From assembly GCF_007753265.1 (NCBI RefSeq), contig NZ_CP036349.1:2513363-2577362 (forward strand): 64,000 bases of DNA, written 5' to 3'. The notes beneath the pieces are model-generated. The model did not search any database, was not told the origin of the DNA, and was given only the letters and a program-made list of their open reading frames with translations. Both the position numbers and the translations under genes were made by a program. Positions 1 through 10,592 of the stretch are shown here, piece by piece. Position 1 is the first letter of the stretch, and each line of letters begins with the position of its first letter. This DNA is from Botrimarina mediterranea. Lineage in GTDB: Bacteria; Planctomycetota; Planctomycetia; Pirellulales; Lacipirellulaceae.

Positions 1-920
1 TCGGAGTTCGGCGCAGCGTTGCAGATCAAATTGCAGAACCGTGCGTTCAGCGGCAGAAGCCACTCGTCAACGACTTGTTCGGCTGACTTCAATTCGGCCT
101 TGTTGTCCCACGATTTCCAGAACCAGCCGTCGCTGAGTGTGACGCACGAAAGCGCCGGCAGGCGGCTGTCCGTCGGGACATTCTGTCCTGCGTTCTGTTC
201 GTAGGCTTTGATATCGCTGTAGTAGAGAGCTGATGAGGGATAGACTCCGGCATTGAGTTCGGCGACGAGACAGTCGGGTTGAAGTCGCTTGATGTGCCTG
301 TAGATGTCGTCGAAGGGGACTTCCTCGTAGGTAATTCGACTCCATGGAGCGTCCCACCCGTCGAAGATTAAGAAGTCAATCGGACCGTAGTCGGTGAGGA
401 GTTCGGTCAGCTCGAACTTGATGCGTTCGATGTCGGCCGGTTCGACGTTGTGGTGACGAATATCACCCCTCAGATCGAGAATGGAGTAATACAGTCCGAC
501 ACGCAGGCCCTTTGCGCGGAACGAATCGACATAGGCACGGACGATGTCGATCTTCTTTGGCGTGTCACGAACGCTGTCACCGCCCGACTCTGTCGGCCAG
601 AGGCAGAAACCGTCGTGGTGTTTGGTTGTCAGGCATCCATAGGTCATGCCTGCGGAGCGCGCCGCCTCGGCCCACTGATCGGTGTCGAGCCTTGTGGGAT
701 CAAAGGCCTCGGTTGGTCCCTTGGGATCGCCCCATTCGCGGTCTTGATAGGTCGCCATGTTGTAGTGGATGAACATGCCGAACCTCAGGTCGACAAACCG
801 CTGCTGCAGCGTATGCAAATCAGTCTCGGATCGGTACGGCTCCGGTGGGCCGGCTTCCACGGTTTGATGCGTCATGCAGCTTGCCAAGGCCAGCGTCACA
901 GCCCAAATCGGATTGCGCAT
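1..920 (-). CDS. Alpha-L-fucosidase-like protein, GH29 (partial, C-terminus missing)
   Basis: The minus-strand frame opens with ATG at 920-918 and stays open to the left edge, giving 306 codons without a stop. The protein begins with a short hydrophobic leader (about residues 5-23, ending VEAG), so export is likely. GH29 hallmarks follow in order: FGMFIHYN at about 47-54, TKHHDGFCLWP at about 99-109, and IDFLIFDGWD at about 181-190, where D187 aligns with the catalytic nucleophile of alpha-L-fucosidases. Family members hydrolyse terminal alpha-L-fucose from glycans such as xyloglucan or pectic side chains. The remainder of the catalytic domain and the acid/base residue lie outside the window. 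It is divergent from the LEPR-XLL/CotH gene at 1256. The family call is firm; the substrate is not known. Confidence 0.9.
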   Translation of the reverse strand, partial: MRNPIWAVTLALASCMTHQTVEAGPPEPYRSETDLHTLQQRFVDLRFGMFIHYNMATYQDREWGDPKGPTEAFDPTRLDTDQWAEAARSAGMTYGCLTTKHHDGFCLWPTESGGDSVRDTPKKIDIVRAYVDSFRAKGLRVGLYYSILDLRGDIRHHNVEPADIERIKFELTELLTDYGPIDFLIFDGWDAPWSRITYEEVPFDDIYRHIKRLQPDCLVAELNAGVYPSSALYYSDIKAYEQNAGQNVPTDSRLPALSCVTLSDGWFWKSWDNKAELKSAEQVVDEWLLPLNARFCNLICNAAPNS

Positions 921-1255
921 TGTCGAAGTGGTGATTTGTGGACAGGGAGGGGGGCTTCTCCGCGATGATAGCAACCCGCTCGAGTCGCACGTAAGCATGA
1001 TTCGAGTTGGTCGCGGCTTCGCCTGGACACGAGAATTGGGGCGGACTCCAAAGTCTGCGGCTTGGTTACACGCAAAGTTTCTAGGGCTAAAAGGGGTGAC
1101 GAACCCCCCTCTCGCTTACTACGCTGCGACTATCCGCGGTGAGCGAAGGATGGCTCACTCCGGGATTCTCGTCTCTCTTCAAGTTCGGCGAGCTGATCGA
1201 AGTCCACAGGATCGGTCGGTTCCACCCTAGATCGACACCCTTTGAGTGGTCATCA
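921..1255. other. 335-base divergent intergenic region
   Basis: This region lies between the divergent GH29 gene and the LEPR-XLL/CotH gene and should hold both promoters. I see one short inverted repeat, GTGAGC (1139-1144) with GCTCAC (1153-1158), and no convincing -35/-10 pair. A GTG at 1139 would extend the downstream frame by 39 residues, but that stretch shows neither a signal peptide nor protein-like composition, so I treat it as untranslated. Confidence 0.4.
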
Positions 1256-4200
1256 ATGCCATCCACTCCGTTGCGCCGTCGTCAGGCCAATTCCCTATCG
1301 CTCGAGCGGCTCGAAGACCGGATGGTCTTCAACATCGGACCGATCATCACAGAGTTTGTCGCCTCGAACGATAACTCGCTCGAGGATGGTGACGGCAACA
1401 GCAGCGACTGGATCGAGGTCTACAACCCGACAAGCGAGACAATCGATTTGGCGGGCTGGCATCTGACCGACCGCGCCAATAACCTCGACAAGTGGACGTT
1501 CCCGAGCGTTCCACAGTCGATACTGAGCCCGGGCGAGTACTTGATCGTCTTCGCGTCGAGCCAGGAGACCGAGACCTATATCGACCCGGCCGGGTACCTC
1601 CACGCCGACTTTGCGTTGGGCGCCGATGGGGAGTTTCTGGGGCTGACGGACCCGAACGAGAATATCGTTTCGTCGTATGCCCCAGCTTTCCCGCAACAAC
1701 TCACCGATGTCTCCTACGGCGTCAACGTACCTGTGGTGAGCCTCATCGGCGATTCATCGACGACCTCGGCGCTCGTGCCAACCTCGGGAGCGCTAGACAC
1801 CGGAGCCTCGCCGATTTGGACGCAGATTGGGTTCAATGACGCGTCCTGGGCGCAGAGTGAGGCTGGACCGGCGGTGGGATTCGACACGGACCCGGGTCAC
1901 CAGCCGGGGCCGGCGAACGGGATCGAACTCAATAATCTTCGCGGCAGCGACCTCACCGACCTGAATAATGATGGCGTCCTAGATGTCGCCATTTCGGCCG
2001 GAGCATCGACCAACTCGCCAACGGGCGAAGAACCCCCGAAGGCGCTGGACAATAGCCGCTCGACCAAATGGTTGGCGTTTACTGCCGAGGGAACCTTCTA
2101 CGAGACGCGATTCTTGGATGGCCAGCCGCGGATCGTTGATAACTACACGATCACCTCCGCGAACGACGCCGACGAACGCGACCCCTACAGCTGGACGCTG
2201 AGCGGATCGAACGACGGCGTCAACTACACGGTTGTCGATACACGAGACGCCCAAAACTTCGCCGACCGTTTCGAGACGCGGCAGTACGACTTCTCCAATA
2301 CGGACGGCTACGTCTATTACCGATTCGACTTCCAGACCGAGTACGGAGTTACCGCCAATAACCAGCCGGTCGCCTTACAGATGGCTGAGATCGAGCTTTT
2401 TAGCTCGCAAGACCTCAGCATGGACTCGATCATCGATCTCGATGTCGAAGCGACTTGGAACACCAGACGGAGCAGCGTTTACCAGCGAGTCGAGTTTGAT
2501 GTCGCCGACCCCGCCGTGCTCGGCGCGATGTGGCTCGACATGCAGTACAACGATGGTTTTGTGGCGTATCTGAACGGCGTCAAGGTCGTCGTCGCTAACA
2601 GTCCTGACAGCCCCAGCTGGCAGTCCAGCGCGCTCGCCCCTCGCAGCGACGGCGACTCGTTCACGCCCGAGCGCTTTGATCTCAGCGCCTTCCACAGCCT
2701 GTTGGTCTCCGGGACGAATGTCCTGGCGATCCACGCCCTCAATGACAACGACCTCAGCAGTGAGATGCTGTCATCGCCGCGGCTGAGCGCGGTGCTGCTA
2801 CCCGAGGTAACGCCAGCCGCCTACTACTTTCAGACGCCCACACCGGGCGCCGCCAACGGCGAGGGGCGGTTGGGGTTCGTCGATACGCCCACCTTCAGTG
2901 TGGAACACGGTTTCTACGATGAATTGTTCACGCTAACGCTCGCCACGCCTACGCCCAGCGCCCAAGTCTACTTTACGACGAATGGTGACGCCCCCACGCC
3001 CGAAACGGGGCTGCTCTACACGGGGCCGATCACCATTGACCGGACCACTGTCGTGAAGGCGGGCGCCTTTCGCGAGGACTATTACGACTCGGTGACGGAC
3101 ACCAATTCGTACATCTTCCTGCGGGATGTGGTTTCGCAAAGCCCCTCGACGACGATGGCCGCAGGCTTCCCCACAAGTTGGGGAAACGTGTCTCCCGACT
3201 ACGGAATGGACCCCGACGTGATCGGCTACTTCGACGCCAACGGGGCGCCCCTCGGCGGCGATCTCTTCGGCGGGCAGTATGCCGGTGCGATCGAGGATTC
3301 TCTGCTATCGATCCCTACCATGTCGATCGTGATGGATACGGACGAACTGTTCGGTCCCAACGGCATCTACACCAACTCTACCAACGGCGGCGTCGCCTAC
3401 GAACGCGCCACTTCGGTCGAATTGATTTATCCCGACGGCGCCGAGGGCTTCCAGATCAACGCCGGCATCCGCTTGCAGGGGGGCGCCTTCCGGAGCCATG
3501 ACCTCAGCAAGAAGCACTCGCTACGGCTCTTGTTCAAGGACGACTACGGCCCGACCAAGCTCAACTTTCCGCTCTTCGGTGAAGACGCTTCCACGAGTTT
3601 CGACACCATCACGCTGCGGATGGAGTCCAACGACGGCTATGCGTGGAGCGGCGCCGGGACGCAGCCCCAATACGCTCGCGACGCCTTTGGCAGTCGTTCG
3701 CACGCGGCGCTCGGCCAAGTGGCGCCCCACGGCAACCGCGTGCACCTCTATATCAACGGCGTCTACTGGGGCGTCTATAACCCGAATGAACGGCCCGACG
3801 CCTCGTTTGCTGCGTCGTATTACGGAGGCGATAAGGACAACTGGGACGCCATCAACGACGGCAGTGCGACCGACGGGAACCTCGACGCCTGGAACGAGAT
3901 GGTCGCGCTTGCTTACTCCGCCGGTCCCGGCGCTGGTTCCGCCACGGCAAGGGCCGCTGCCTACCAAAGACTGCAAGGGAACAACCCGGACGGAACGAAC
4001 AACCCAGCCTTCGAAGACTTCCTGGATGTTGACAATTACATCGACTACCTAATCGTCAACTTCTACATGGGGAACGTCGACTGGCCCCACCGCAACTGGT
4101 ACGCCGCGCGTGAACGGGGCCCGGAGAGCACCGGCTTCAAATTCCACATGTGGGACGCCGAATCAACACTCAATTTGTTCGGGTCCAATGTCAACACCAA

Positions 4201-5407
4201 TCGTTTGGGGGCAAACGTCGAAGCCGCCGAGCCGTACAGCTATCTTCGACAGAACGAAGAATTCCGCCTCCGCTTTGCGGACCGGGCACAGCGGGCCCTC
4301 TTCAACAATGGCGCGCTAACGCCCAATGAGGCTATCGCCCGATACGAGAGCGTGTTGGCCGAGATGGACGAAGCGATTGTCGCCGAGAGCGCTCGATGGG
4401 GTGATATGCACCGTTCGACGCCGCTGACCTCCGCTCAGTGGGAGGCCGAGTCGCAGTCGGTGATCGACACCTTTCTCACCGGTCGAACAAGCGTCTTCGT
4501 CAACCAGTTGCGAGCCGCCGGCCTCTACCCATCGACCAATGCCCCGGTCTTCAGCCAGCATGGCGGTTCGATCCCGCTGACCGGATTCAATCTCGGGATG
4601 AGTTCCACCAGCGGCATTATCTACTACACGGCGGATGGCTCTGATCCCCGCGACGCTAGCGGATCTCCCGCAGGGATCGCGTACACCGGGCCGTTTGCAA
4701 TCGCCCCTGGCATGACAATCAAGGCGAGGGCGCTGTCGGGCGGAGTTTGGTCAGCACTTAACGAGGCTTCTTACGACCAGCTGGTCTTGCCGGGAGACTA
4801 CGACGGCAACTATGTCGTCAATGATAACGATTACCTGGTTTGGAGAAACGCGTACGGCTCGACCTCGTCTTCAGCCGACGGCAACGGGGACGGCGTCGTC
4901 AACGCCGCGGACTACACGGTCTGGCGCGACAACTTCGGCCAAAGCCTCACCTTCTCACAGCTAGTGGCGACTTCTGAACCACCGGTCGCTGAGTTTCTGA
5001 TGGCGGCCGCCACCGAGGTCCGTCCGAGCGAGCGACCACCTGCTCCGGCAGAGCGTACCGACTTGGATGCGGCCTTCTTGTCGGTCGGTGCGACCACGCC
5101 GTTCCCGCCTTACGGTCCATCCGAGAGGCTTGCGAGGACGACATACCGGCCACCGCTATCGAAATTCGCGGATGGCAGCAAAGAGCTCGCCCTCTTGATG
5201 GACGCTATCGTCCATCGACCCGCTACGATTGGATCACGCGAACTGGATGATCATCGACGATCCAACGAAGAGATCTCCTCTGCCGTCGCTCGCGATACCG
5301 CCCTTGCCGACCTCTTCGAGTCAATCGGAGACTCGGGGCTTGGTGACAGCGATGGGGCAGAGCGAGCATTCCGGCTCTTGAGATACGGTCTCGACAGCAG
5401 CGATTGA
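1256..5407 (+). CDS. Giant surface protein: LEPR-XLL motif, lamin-tail domain, discoidin-like module, CotH kinase fold, dockerin-like repeats
   Basis: The protein has 1383 residues from ATG 1256, chosen because the LEPR-XLL-like motif (SLSLERLEDRMVF, about residues 13-25) normally sits at the extreme N-terminus. In order: lamin-tail-type domain (about 25-140, WIEVYNPT...DLAGWHLTD), a discoidin-like module (about 230-380, with ANDADERDPYSWTLSGSND), a second beta-sandwich (about 385-520), a chitobiase/FN3-like domain (about 550-620), a CotH kinase domain (about 680-1080, with GVYWGVYNPNERPD, GNVDWPHRNW and HMWDAES), another chitobiase-like domain (about 1100-1175), two dockerin-like repeats (about 1180-1232) and a long charged tail. 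CotH proteins are atypical kinases; such lamin-tail/CotH fusions are common in planctomycetes and are presumably secreted. There is no PEP-CTERM. Substrate and role are unknown. Confidence 0.85.
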   Translation: MPSTPLRRRQANSLSLERLEDRMVFNIGPIITEFVASNDNSLEDGDGNSSDWIEVYNPTSETIDLAGWHLTDRANNLDKWTFPSVPQSILSPGEYLIVFASSQETETYIDPAGYLHADFALGADGEFLGLTDPNENIVSSYAPAFPQQLTDVSYGVNVPVVSLIGDSSTTSALVPTSGALDTGASPIWTQIGFNDASWAQSEAGPAVGFDTDPGHQPGPANGIELNNLRGSDLTDLNNDGVLDVAISAGASTNSPTGEEPPKALDNSRSTKWLAFTAEGTFYETRFLDGQPRIVDNYTITSANDADERDPYSWTLSGSNDGVNYTVVDTRDAQNFADRFETRQYDFSNTDGYVYYRFDFQTEYGVTANNQPVALQMAEIELFSSQDLSMDSIIDLDVEATWNTRRSSVYQRVEFDVADPAVLGAMWLDMQYNDGFVAYLNGVKVVVANSPDSPSWQSSALAPRSDGDSFTPERFDLSAFHSLLVSGTNVLAIHALNDNDLSSEMLSSPRLSAVLLPEVTPAAYYFQTPTPGAANGEGRLGFVDTPTFSVEHGFYDELFTLTLATPTPSAQVYFTTNGDAPTPETGLLYTGPITIDRTTVVKAGAFREDYYDSVTDTNSYIFLRDVVSQSPSTTMAAGFPTSWGNVSPDYGMDPDVIGYFDANGAPLGGDLFGGQYAGAIEDSLLSIPTMSIVMDTDELFGPNGIYTNSTNGGVAYERATSVELIYPDGAEGFQINAGIRLQGGAFRSHDLSKKHSLRLLFKDDYGPTKLNFPLFGEDASTSFDTITLRMESNDGYAWSGAGTQPQYARDAFGSRSHAALGQVAPHGNRVHLYINGVYWGVYNPNERPDASFAASYYGGDKDNWDAINDGSATDGNLDAWNEMVALAYSAGPGAGSATARAAAYQRLQGNNPDGTNNPAFEDFLDVDNYIDYLIVNFYMGNVDWPHRNWYAARERGPESTGFKFHMWDAESTLNLFGSNVNTNRLGANVEAAEPYSYLRQNEEFRLRFADRAQRALFNNGALTPNEAIARYESVLAEMDEAIVAESARWGDMHRSTPLTSAQWEAESQSVIDTFLTGRTSVFVNQLRAAGLYPSTNAPVFSQHGGSIPLTGFNLGMSSTSGIIYYTADGSDPRDASGSPAGIAYTGPFAIAPGMTIKARALSGGVWSALNEASYDQLVLPGDYDGNYVVNDNDYLVWRNAYGSTSSSADGNGDGVVNAADYTVWRDNFGQSLTFSQLVATSEPPVAEFLMAAATEVRPSERPPAPAERTDLDAAFLSVGATTPFPPYGPSERLARTTYRPPLSKFADGSKELALLMDAIVHRPATIGSRELDDHRRSNEEISSAVARDTALADLFESIGDSGLGDSDGAERAFRLLRYGLDSSD

Positions 5408-6620
5408 GATTCGATGCCGTGTTGGGCCCTCGGGGTCGGTTCAGCTGGGGAGTAAGGAGCAAGTGATGGCGCCGATTTACGACTCGCCGCTCGCCGGAGG
5501 GGAGTGATGTACGCGTGAGCTGGCCGCCATGTTCCGTTTTTTTCCAAGATTCGCGTAACCAAGCCGTTTGATTCGGTATTTATTGCTGGCTAGTTGTGTC
5601 GCCGACTTGTCTGCCTTGTGTGAGAGGTCAGTAGCTTCCCAAGTAATTGACGGTGGATCGCCTTCGTTCTTGCTGGGCGTTCAGCGAATGCTTCTTGGGG
5701 CGCCCTTGCTCGGCTTGCTAGGCGACGTCGCAACCTACGCCCCCTTGAATCGCAGATGTGCCTGCGCTTCGTGGGTCTCATCTGCTTATCGGGACAGATT
5801 CGTTGAGGCGGAGCGCGCGGCAGTGCGCAAATGGCGGCTGAGCCTCTTGCAGGTCGGCCGTGTTCGTAACTCAATGAGGCTCGTCGCCACGGCCAGGACG
5901 GAATGTCAGCTAGCCAGCTTAGCAATCGAGACTTGGCCACCAGTGGTCGTTGTCGCATCGGCGTGTGCACGCTGCGATCAAGTATCGTTCACGATGCGCA
6001 GCGTCGCCGGTCCGGTGGGTCGCGTACGACCACGTGTGGCCTCGACAGGCCAGACAACACATCGGGGCCGCTGCGAAGCGTCCTGCTTGGCGAAAACACT
6101 GATTTGCCCGGTCGGGTAGGTCCGGCGAGTCGCGGATCGGCGAATGCCGCTTCGCGAGAGGACCTCGGCGCGTTGGGGTGGCGCGCTATCCGCCCGGGCA
6201 AATCGGCGAAACTCGGCGTCGATGAGATGGCGGGGGAACGCTTGTTCGAAGCGGGGTGGTCGGCGAGCGAGCGTTTTGGGGTTGAGTGTCTTGGTGGGGA
6301 CCTTACAAACATTCAAAAACGGAGGGCGAGCTGAGCAACTAAATAGGCGAAAGAGCCGGGGTGGAAAGCGGTAAGAGGAAAGGCGACAGGGACAGAGAAG
6401 TAGGGGGCGAGCGCCTCGGAAACGCTCGCTCCATGGCAGGTCAATCGGTACGTCAGCGAGCGCAACCTCTTGGGCGAGGAGATAGTCTCCCGCAGCAGTG
6501 GTCCGGTGCTAGTTGTTGCTGTCGATAGGCCTTTGGGTGGGCGGTCAACGGTTTGCCGAAAGCCCGTTGGCGGCCCACGACCCTTCGTACTATGGCGATC
6601 TCTTACAGGGAGTTCTCGAC
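5408..6620. other. 1.2-kb region without a credible gene
   Basis: Open frames of 70-180 residues occur in several overlapping frames here, but all are rich in Arg, Ser and Pro, lack recognisable motifs and have no good start signal, so I regard none as a gene. The sequence is mixed in composition, unlike the coding flanks. A small inverted repeat GCGAGCG (6407-6413) and CGCTCGC (6423-6429) and the phrase GCGACAGGGACAGAGAAG near 6383-6400 are present. The stretch could be a decayed gene or mobile-element remnant, or hold an unrecognised RNA. The final bases contain the ribosome binding site of the next gene (AGGGAG, 6607-6612). Confidence 0.4.
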
Positions 6621-8483
6621 GTGACTTGCATTCGCTTTGCACCACACTTGCTGTTACCTTCTCTGGCGTTACTGGTGGCGGCGCCCGCCGTCCACGCCGT
6701 GCCGCTGTTGAATACCAACGCGTCCGTCCTGGCGATCAATACCAGCCCCCCGGCAACGGACAGCTTCTATTTTCCGGGCGAAGGCGCGGACTCGGCGATC
6801 GACGGGATCAGCAACACCAAGTACTTGAATCTCGGCCAGCCGCCAAATGGAATTGGTTTGGCGGTTGAGCCGTTGTTTGGCAACACAATTGCTCAGAGTA
6901 TTCAATTCACAACCGCCGATGACGCGGTAAATCGTGATCCAGCAGGTTGGATACTCTATGGCAGCAACGACTTTCTCTCGAGTGCGGACAACAGTGGTCT
7001 CGATGGGGGGGAGAACTGGACCCAGATTGCGAACGGCGCCCTCGAGTTCCCGGAAGACCGACTCACTCAGTTGCCCGCAATCAACTTCGCCAACTCGACC
7101 GCCTACAATAATTACCGCATTGAGTTTACAGGTGCGAAAGGCGGCCCGGGCGGTAGGGATGCATTTAATGGCATCCAGATAGCCGACGTCCAGCTATACA
7201 CGGCTCCGGATGCGGGTGGAAGTGGCGTCTTCGGCATCGCTGATTATGCAATTGCGTATCAGCTTCCCCAGCCGGCGTCTTTTTACTTTGCCGATGAATC
7301 CCCCGCGAATATCGTCGATTATGCCTATACCGCCAGCAGCAGCTATCCCGCCGGTGAGAATCCAGGGCTTCTTGTTGACGGCGACACGGGAACGAAATAC
7401 CTGAACTTCGGCGGACCCAACAGCGGCTTCATCGTGACGCCAGACTCACCGGCTCAGGTGCAGAGCTTTATCGTCACGAGCGCAAACGATGCAATCGATC
7501 GTCATCCGACATCGTGGCAGCTCTTCGGTACGAACGACCCGATTACATCACTCGACAACAGCTTCGGCGATGCCGAGAACTGGGTCGAACTTGGTAGCGG
7601 ATCGATCGAGGTCCCGCCCGGTTTGTTCACCGACAGTCCGGTTGTCTCGGTGCCGAACGCCAACGCGTATTCGTCCTACAAGATGCTGTTCCCGACGACC
7701 AACGGGGCAGGTCTTATGCAAATTTCCGAGGCCTCGTTCTTTACCTCGGCCGACGGCACCGGCCAGGATATTCTCGAAGTCGGAACGCCAAGTCTGCTAG
7801 CGATCGATACGAACCGTGGCGCCACCAAGAACTTCAACGCCGGTGGCCCGAACTCGGGCTTCATCATCACCCCGGCGGTTGGCACCACGATCGTGGATGG
7901 CTTCGAGATCACGACCGGCGGTGACGCCACGCATCGCGACCCTGCGACCTGGGAGCTCTACGGCACGAACGAGTCGATCGTAAGTGAGGACAATAGCCAG
8001 GGCGAGGGTGAGAACTGGACGCTAATCTCGTCCGGGGCGTTCTCCGACTTGGAAGTGTCGCTGGACCGCAACGTGACAGGCGACGTTGTGGCGCTGACGA
8101 ATTCGACGGAGTACACGTCGTACAAGTTCGTGTTCCCGACCCTCCGGGACCCCGAGCAGGATAACGGCTTCCAGGTAGCCGACATCCAGTTGTTTGGCGA
8201 CATCGTCACCCCGGCGCCGAGCCTGGGCGATTTCAACGCAGACGGCTTGGTCGACGCCGCCGACTACACCGTCTGGCGCGACAACCTGAACGACCCGGAC
8301 GAGTCGGCGCTGAATGGCAACGGCGACGGCGGCGGTGTTACGCAGTCGGACTACGACCTTTGGGTGGCGAACTACGGCAAGGACTACAGCCTGCCTGCAT
8401 CGTTGGCGATTCCTGAGCCAAGTACCTCGGCAATGGTCCTGGGTTTACTCTCGCTCTTCGGTCTGAGGCAGAAGCGAAACTAA
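6621..8483 (+). CDS. PEP-CTERM surface protein with three discoidin-like repeats and a dockerin-like segment
   Basis: I choose the GTG at 6621 because AGGGAG lies 8 bases upstream (6607-6612) and the frame from there begins with a clean signal peptide ([16 protein letters not shown]..., cut near AVHA). This gives 620 residues; an in-frame ATG at 6513 would add an unlikely leader. Three tandem modules of about 150 residues (about 37-193, 230-383, 391-527) share a core such as [19 protein letters not shown], followed by GENW and a YxSYK[ML]xFPT segment. This resembles F5/8 (discoidin) folds, so glycan binding is a reasonable inference. A dockerin-like repeat ([12 protein letters not shown]) follows, then [19 protein letters not shown] and a basic end, the PEP-CTERM sorting signal. 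The same module occurs in the giants at 1256 and 12386. Confidence 0.85.
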   Translation: MTCIRFAPHLLLPSLALLVAAPAVHAVPLLNTNASVLAINTSPPATDSFYFPGEGADSAIDGISNTKYLNLGQPPNGIGLAVEPLFGNTIAQSIQFTTADDAVNRDPAGWILYGSNDFLSSADNSGLDGGENWTQIANGALEFPEDRLTQLPAINFANSTAYNNYRIEFTGAKGGPGGRDAFNGIQIADVQLYTAPDAGGSGVFGIADYAIAYQLPQPASFYFADESPANIVDYAYTASSSYPAGENPGLLVDGDTGTKYLNFGGPNSGFIVTPDSPAQVQSFIVTSANDAIDRHPTSWQLFGTNDPITSLDNSFGDAENWVELGSGSIEVPPGLFTDSPVVSVPNANAYSSYKMLFPTTNGAGLMQISEASFFTSADGTGQDILEVGTPSLLAIDTNRGATKNFNAGGPNSGFIITPAVGTTIVDGFEITTGGDATHRDPATWELYGTNESIVSEDNSQGEGENWTLISSGAFSDLEVSLDRNVTGDVVALTNSTEYTSYKFVFPTLRDPEQDNGFQVADIQLFGDIVTPAPSLGDFNADGLVDAADYTVWRDNLNDPDESALNGNGDGGGVTQSDYDLWVANYGKDYSLPASLAIPEPSTSAMVLGLLSLFGLRQKRN

Positions 8484-8526
8484 AGCGGCCCCTGACGTAC
8501 GGATTGTCAAAACCTTAACTGGCGGT

Positions 8527-8555
8527 CCGACCGCGGCCCTCATGGCCGCGGTCGG
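8527..8555 (+). terminator. Perfect 12-bp hairpin after the three-repeat PEP-CTERM gene
   Basis: Arms CCGACCGCGGCC (8527-8538) and GGCCGCGGTCGG (8544-8555) pair perfectly around a five-base loop. The hairpin starts 44 bases after the upstream stop and ends 25 bases before the DUF1559 start. There is no real T-tract, so it may act as a terminator, an mRNA-stabilising structure or a translational control element of the next gene. An ATG at 8542 lies in the loop and is unlikely to be used. Confidence 0.55.
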
Positions 8556-8580
8556 GCTGCTCTGTCCAACGAGGCGCCAG

Positions 8581-9702
8581 ATGCGCGTATCGCCCCTGCG
8601 TACAAATCATCGGATTCAACCCCTTGCATTCACCCTTGTCGAACTGCTCGTGGTCATAGCGATCATCGGCATCCTCGTCGCGCTTCTGCTGCCAGCTGTT
8701 CAGGCGGCGCGCGAAGCGGCCAGACGCGTGCAATGTGTCAACCAAGTAAAGCAAATCATGCTTTCGATGCATAATCACGTCGATGCCAAGAAGGTTTTCC
8801 CTTCCGGGGGCGTCATACCGTGGCCGAACATCAATTGGTATCGCGATGAAGACACCGCTAATCAAGGGTTGGGGTGGACCTATCAGATACTTCCCTATCT
8901 TGAAGAAGGCGCGGTGACAAACCTCACGGAGCAATGGCAGCTAGAGGACACCGCAGTTGCCGGCTACAACTGCCCAAGTCGGCGAGGAATCACACGTGCC
9001 GTGCGTGCAAGTGATTTTCCCAGCCCAAACGGGCCTGTCTACCCGACACTAGTTGACTATGCAGCGGCGGTGCCATTTCCAAGCGACTCTCAACTATTTG
9101 ATCTATTCAATGTTCAAATAGGCACGAGTCCCTTTTTCGACGATGACGCTACAACTCAAGACACGAAGGGGTGCGCCCGTCGCCCGCTATGGGGTTTTCT
9201 TGGCAATGGAGCTATACACGACGTCCCAGGTGGAAAGGTGAAAGGCAGCCCGGGGTACGTGGGGTATTGGGGGGTGATTACACGTAGTAATCTCTATAAG
9301 ACCAGTGCAACCGCAGGAACAGTAACCGGTTATTACACAAAAGTGAACTTCGCAAAAATCACTGATGGTAGTAGCCACACTTTTGTAGTTGCAGAAAAGC
9401 AATTGAATCCCAATTACTACGATCGCGGTGAGTGGCATGACGATCACGGCTGGGCTGGCGGGTGGGACCCAGACACCGTGCGTTCCTGTGTATGCAAGTT
9501 TGGACCTGACGTTGTGAGTGATGCGCCCGGAAATGAGACTAGCGGCAACCTTCAGGGTTATCGTTTTGGGGCTGCCCATCCTGCTGGAATGAATGCCGGG
9601 TTTGCCGATGGGTCTGTACACAACATTAGCTACGATACGGATCACCGGCTGTTCAATCACCTTGGTCACCGTAGTGATGGCGAGATCGTCGGCGATTTCT
9701 AG
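8581..9702 (+). CDS. DUF1559 prepilin-like protein
   Basis: The protein has 373 residues from ATG 8581; the in-frame ATG at 8542 lies inside a hairpin loop and would add a non-conserved leader. After a short basic leader comes [33 protein letters not shown] (about residues 17-49), the type IV prepilin/pseudopilin N-terminus with the conserved Glu at position 5 of the mature protein. The body has DUF1559 features: a W/Y-rich first half, paired cysteines and the near-C-terminal [17 protein letters not shown]. Proteins of this family are abundant in planctomycetes and are thought to form surface fibres or pseudopili. Unlike the other two copies in the window, it has no small lipoprotein beside it; its next neighbour is a sigma factor. 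Confidence 0.92.
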   Translation: MRVSPLRTNHRIQPLAFTLVELLVVIAIIGILVALLLPAVQAAREAARRVQCVNQVKQIMLSMHNHVDAKKVFPSGGVIPWPNINWYRDEDTANQGLGWTYQILPYLEEGAVTNLTEQWQLEDTAVAGYNCPSRRGITRAVRASDFPSPNGPVYPTLVDYAAAVPFPSDSQLFDLFNVQIGTSPFFDDDATTQDTKGCARRPLWGFLGNGAIHDVPGGKVKGSPGYVGYWGVITRSNLYKTSATAGTVTGYYTKVNFAKITDGSSHTFVVAEKQLNPNYYDRGEWHDDHGWAGGWDPDTVRSCVCKFGPDVVSDAPGNETSGNLQGYRFGAAHPAGMNAGFADGSVHNISYDTDHRLFNHLGHRSDGEIVGDF

Positions 9703-10014
9703 CGTGATCGCGGATCGCTCTTTCACGTTGCGAATCCGGCGGCGGCGGCAAGCGGAGCTCTACGTACTTAACAGGGACCCCGTAAGTCGCCGAGTGCAGC
9801 TTTCAGGCGCCGCGAATTGTTCGACAAGTCTCTTTGCAGCGATCAGCGCAGATTCGCGAATGATTGCCTGTGCCGATCTTGCTTCAACCAGGAGCATTAG
9901 GCGGTACATGCTGAGCTCAGATCGCTGGTGCGGCAGCTTTGCAGGGGGGCCGATTCTTTTTCTTCACACAGGCCGTTACACCTTGATTCCCCCGCGCCTA
10001 TTCCGGACTACGTT
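9703..10014. other. 312-base intergenic region before the sigma factor gene
   Basis: No credible gene, repeat or hairpin is seen. The final 60 bases contain a T-rich patch (GATTCTTTTTCTTCACAC near 9952-9970) that could belong to a promoter of the sigma factor gene, but no consensus elements are clear. Confidence 0.3.
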
Positions 10015-10566
10015 ATGAGGACCGTGGCGAAACCCCACCAAGCGATGGATAAGTCGGAAGAGTACCAGGAGGTCGTCGAGCAACTGGTCGGTATGCAGCT
10101 TGCGTTGCACCGGTACCTGCTGACGATCCTCGGCGACAGTGATGCCGCATCGACGGTGCTCCAGGAAGCCAACATCGTCTTGTTGAAGAAGTGGGCAGAC
10201 TACACGCCTGGCACTAATTTCGTCGCTTGGGCCCGCAGCGTCGCCTATATGCAGGCCCTGGCGTACGTGCGTGATCGGCGCCGCGAGCGGCTAGTCTTCA
10301 GTGAGGAGGTGGTGCGGCAACTCGAGCAGCGAGCGGAACTGAACGACGACACGTCGGAGGACCGCCTTGCGCTGCGACACTGTCTCGCGCAGCTGAGTAA
10401 GGGCAGTCTTGAACTGGTCCAGCTCCGTTATCGGGACGGAAGCACGATCGACGAGATGGCGGGCAAGATGGGGAAGAGCTCCTCATCGATTAAGGTTGCC
10501 TTGCACCGCATTCGTCGCGGCCTGCTGACGTGTGTGCAGCGGCAGTTAGCCGACGTGAGGAACTAA
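10015..10566 (+). CDS. ECF-type sigma-70 family sigma factor (Rhodopirellula/Verrucomicrobium type)
   Basis: The protein has 183 residues from ATG 10015; ATG 10045 is an alternative and neither has a clear ribosome binding site. Region 2 is visible as LLTILGDSDAASTVLQEANIVLLKKW...FVAWARSVAYMQALAYVRDRRRE, and region 4 as LELVQLRYRDGSTIDEMAGKMGKSSSSIKVALHRIRRGLLTCVQ. This length and spacing match the planctomycete/Verrucomicrobia subgroup of ECF factors. It directs RNA polymerase to an unknown promoter set. The next gene, 26 bases downstream, encodes a one-pass membrane protein that is presumably its partner, as is usual for this subgroup. Confidence 0.9.
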   Translation: MRTVAKPHQAMDKSEEYQEVVEQLVGMQLALHRYLLTILGDSDAASTVLQEANIVLLKKWADYTPGTNFVAWARSVAYMQALAYVRDRRRERLVFSEEVVRQLEQRAELNDDTSEDRLALRHCLAQLSKGSLELVQLRYRDGSTIDEMAGKMGKSSSSIKVALHRIRRGLLTCVQRQLADVRN

Positions 10567-10592
10567 CGTCCAAGATCGGACGGACTATCACT

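Noticed and set aside
5568-6334. Several frames of 110-183 codons between the first giant gene and the three-repeat PEP-CTERM gene
   Set aside because: Overlapping in multiple frames, no ribosome site, Arg/Ser-rich, no recognisable motif.
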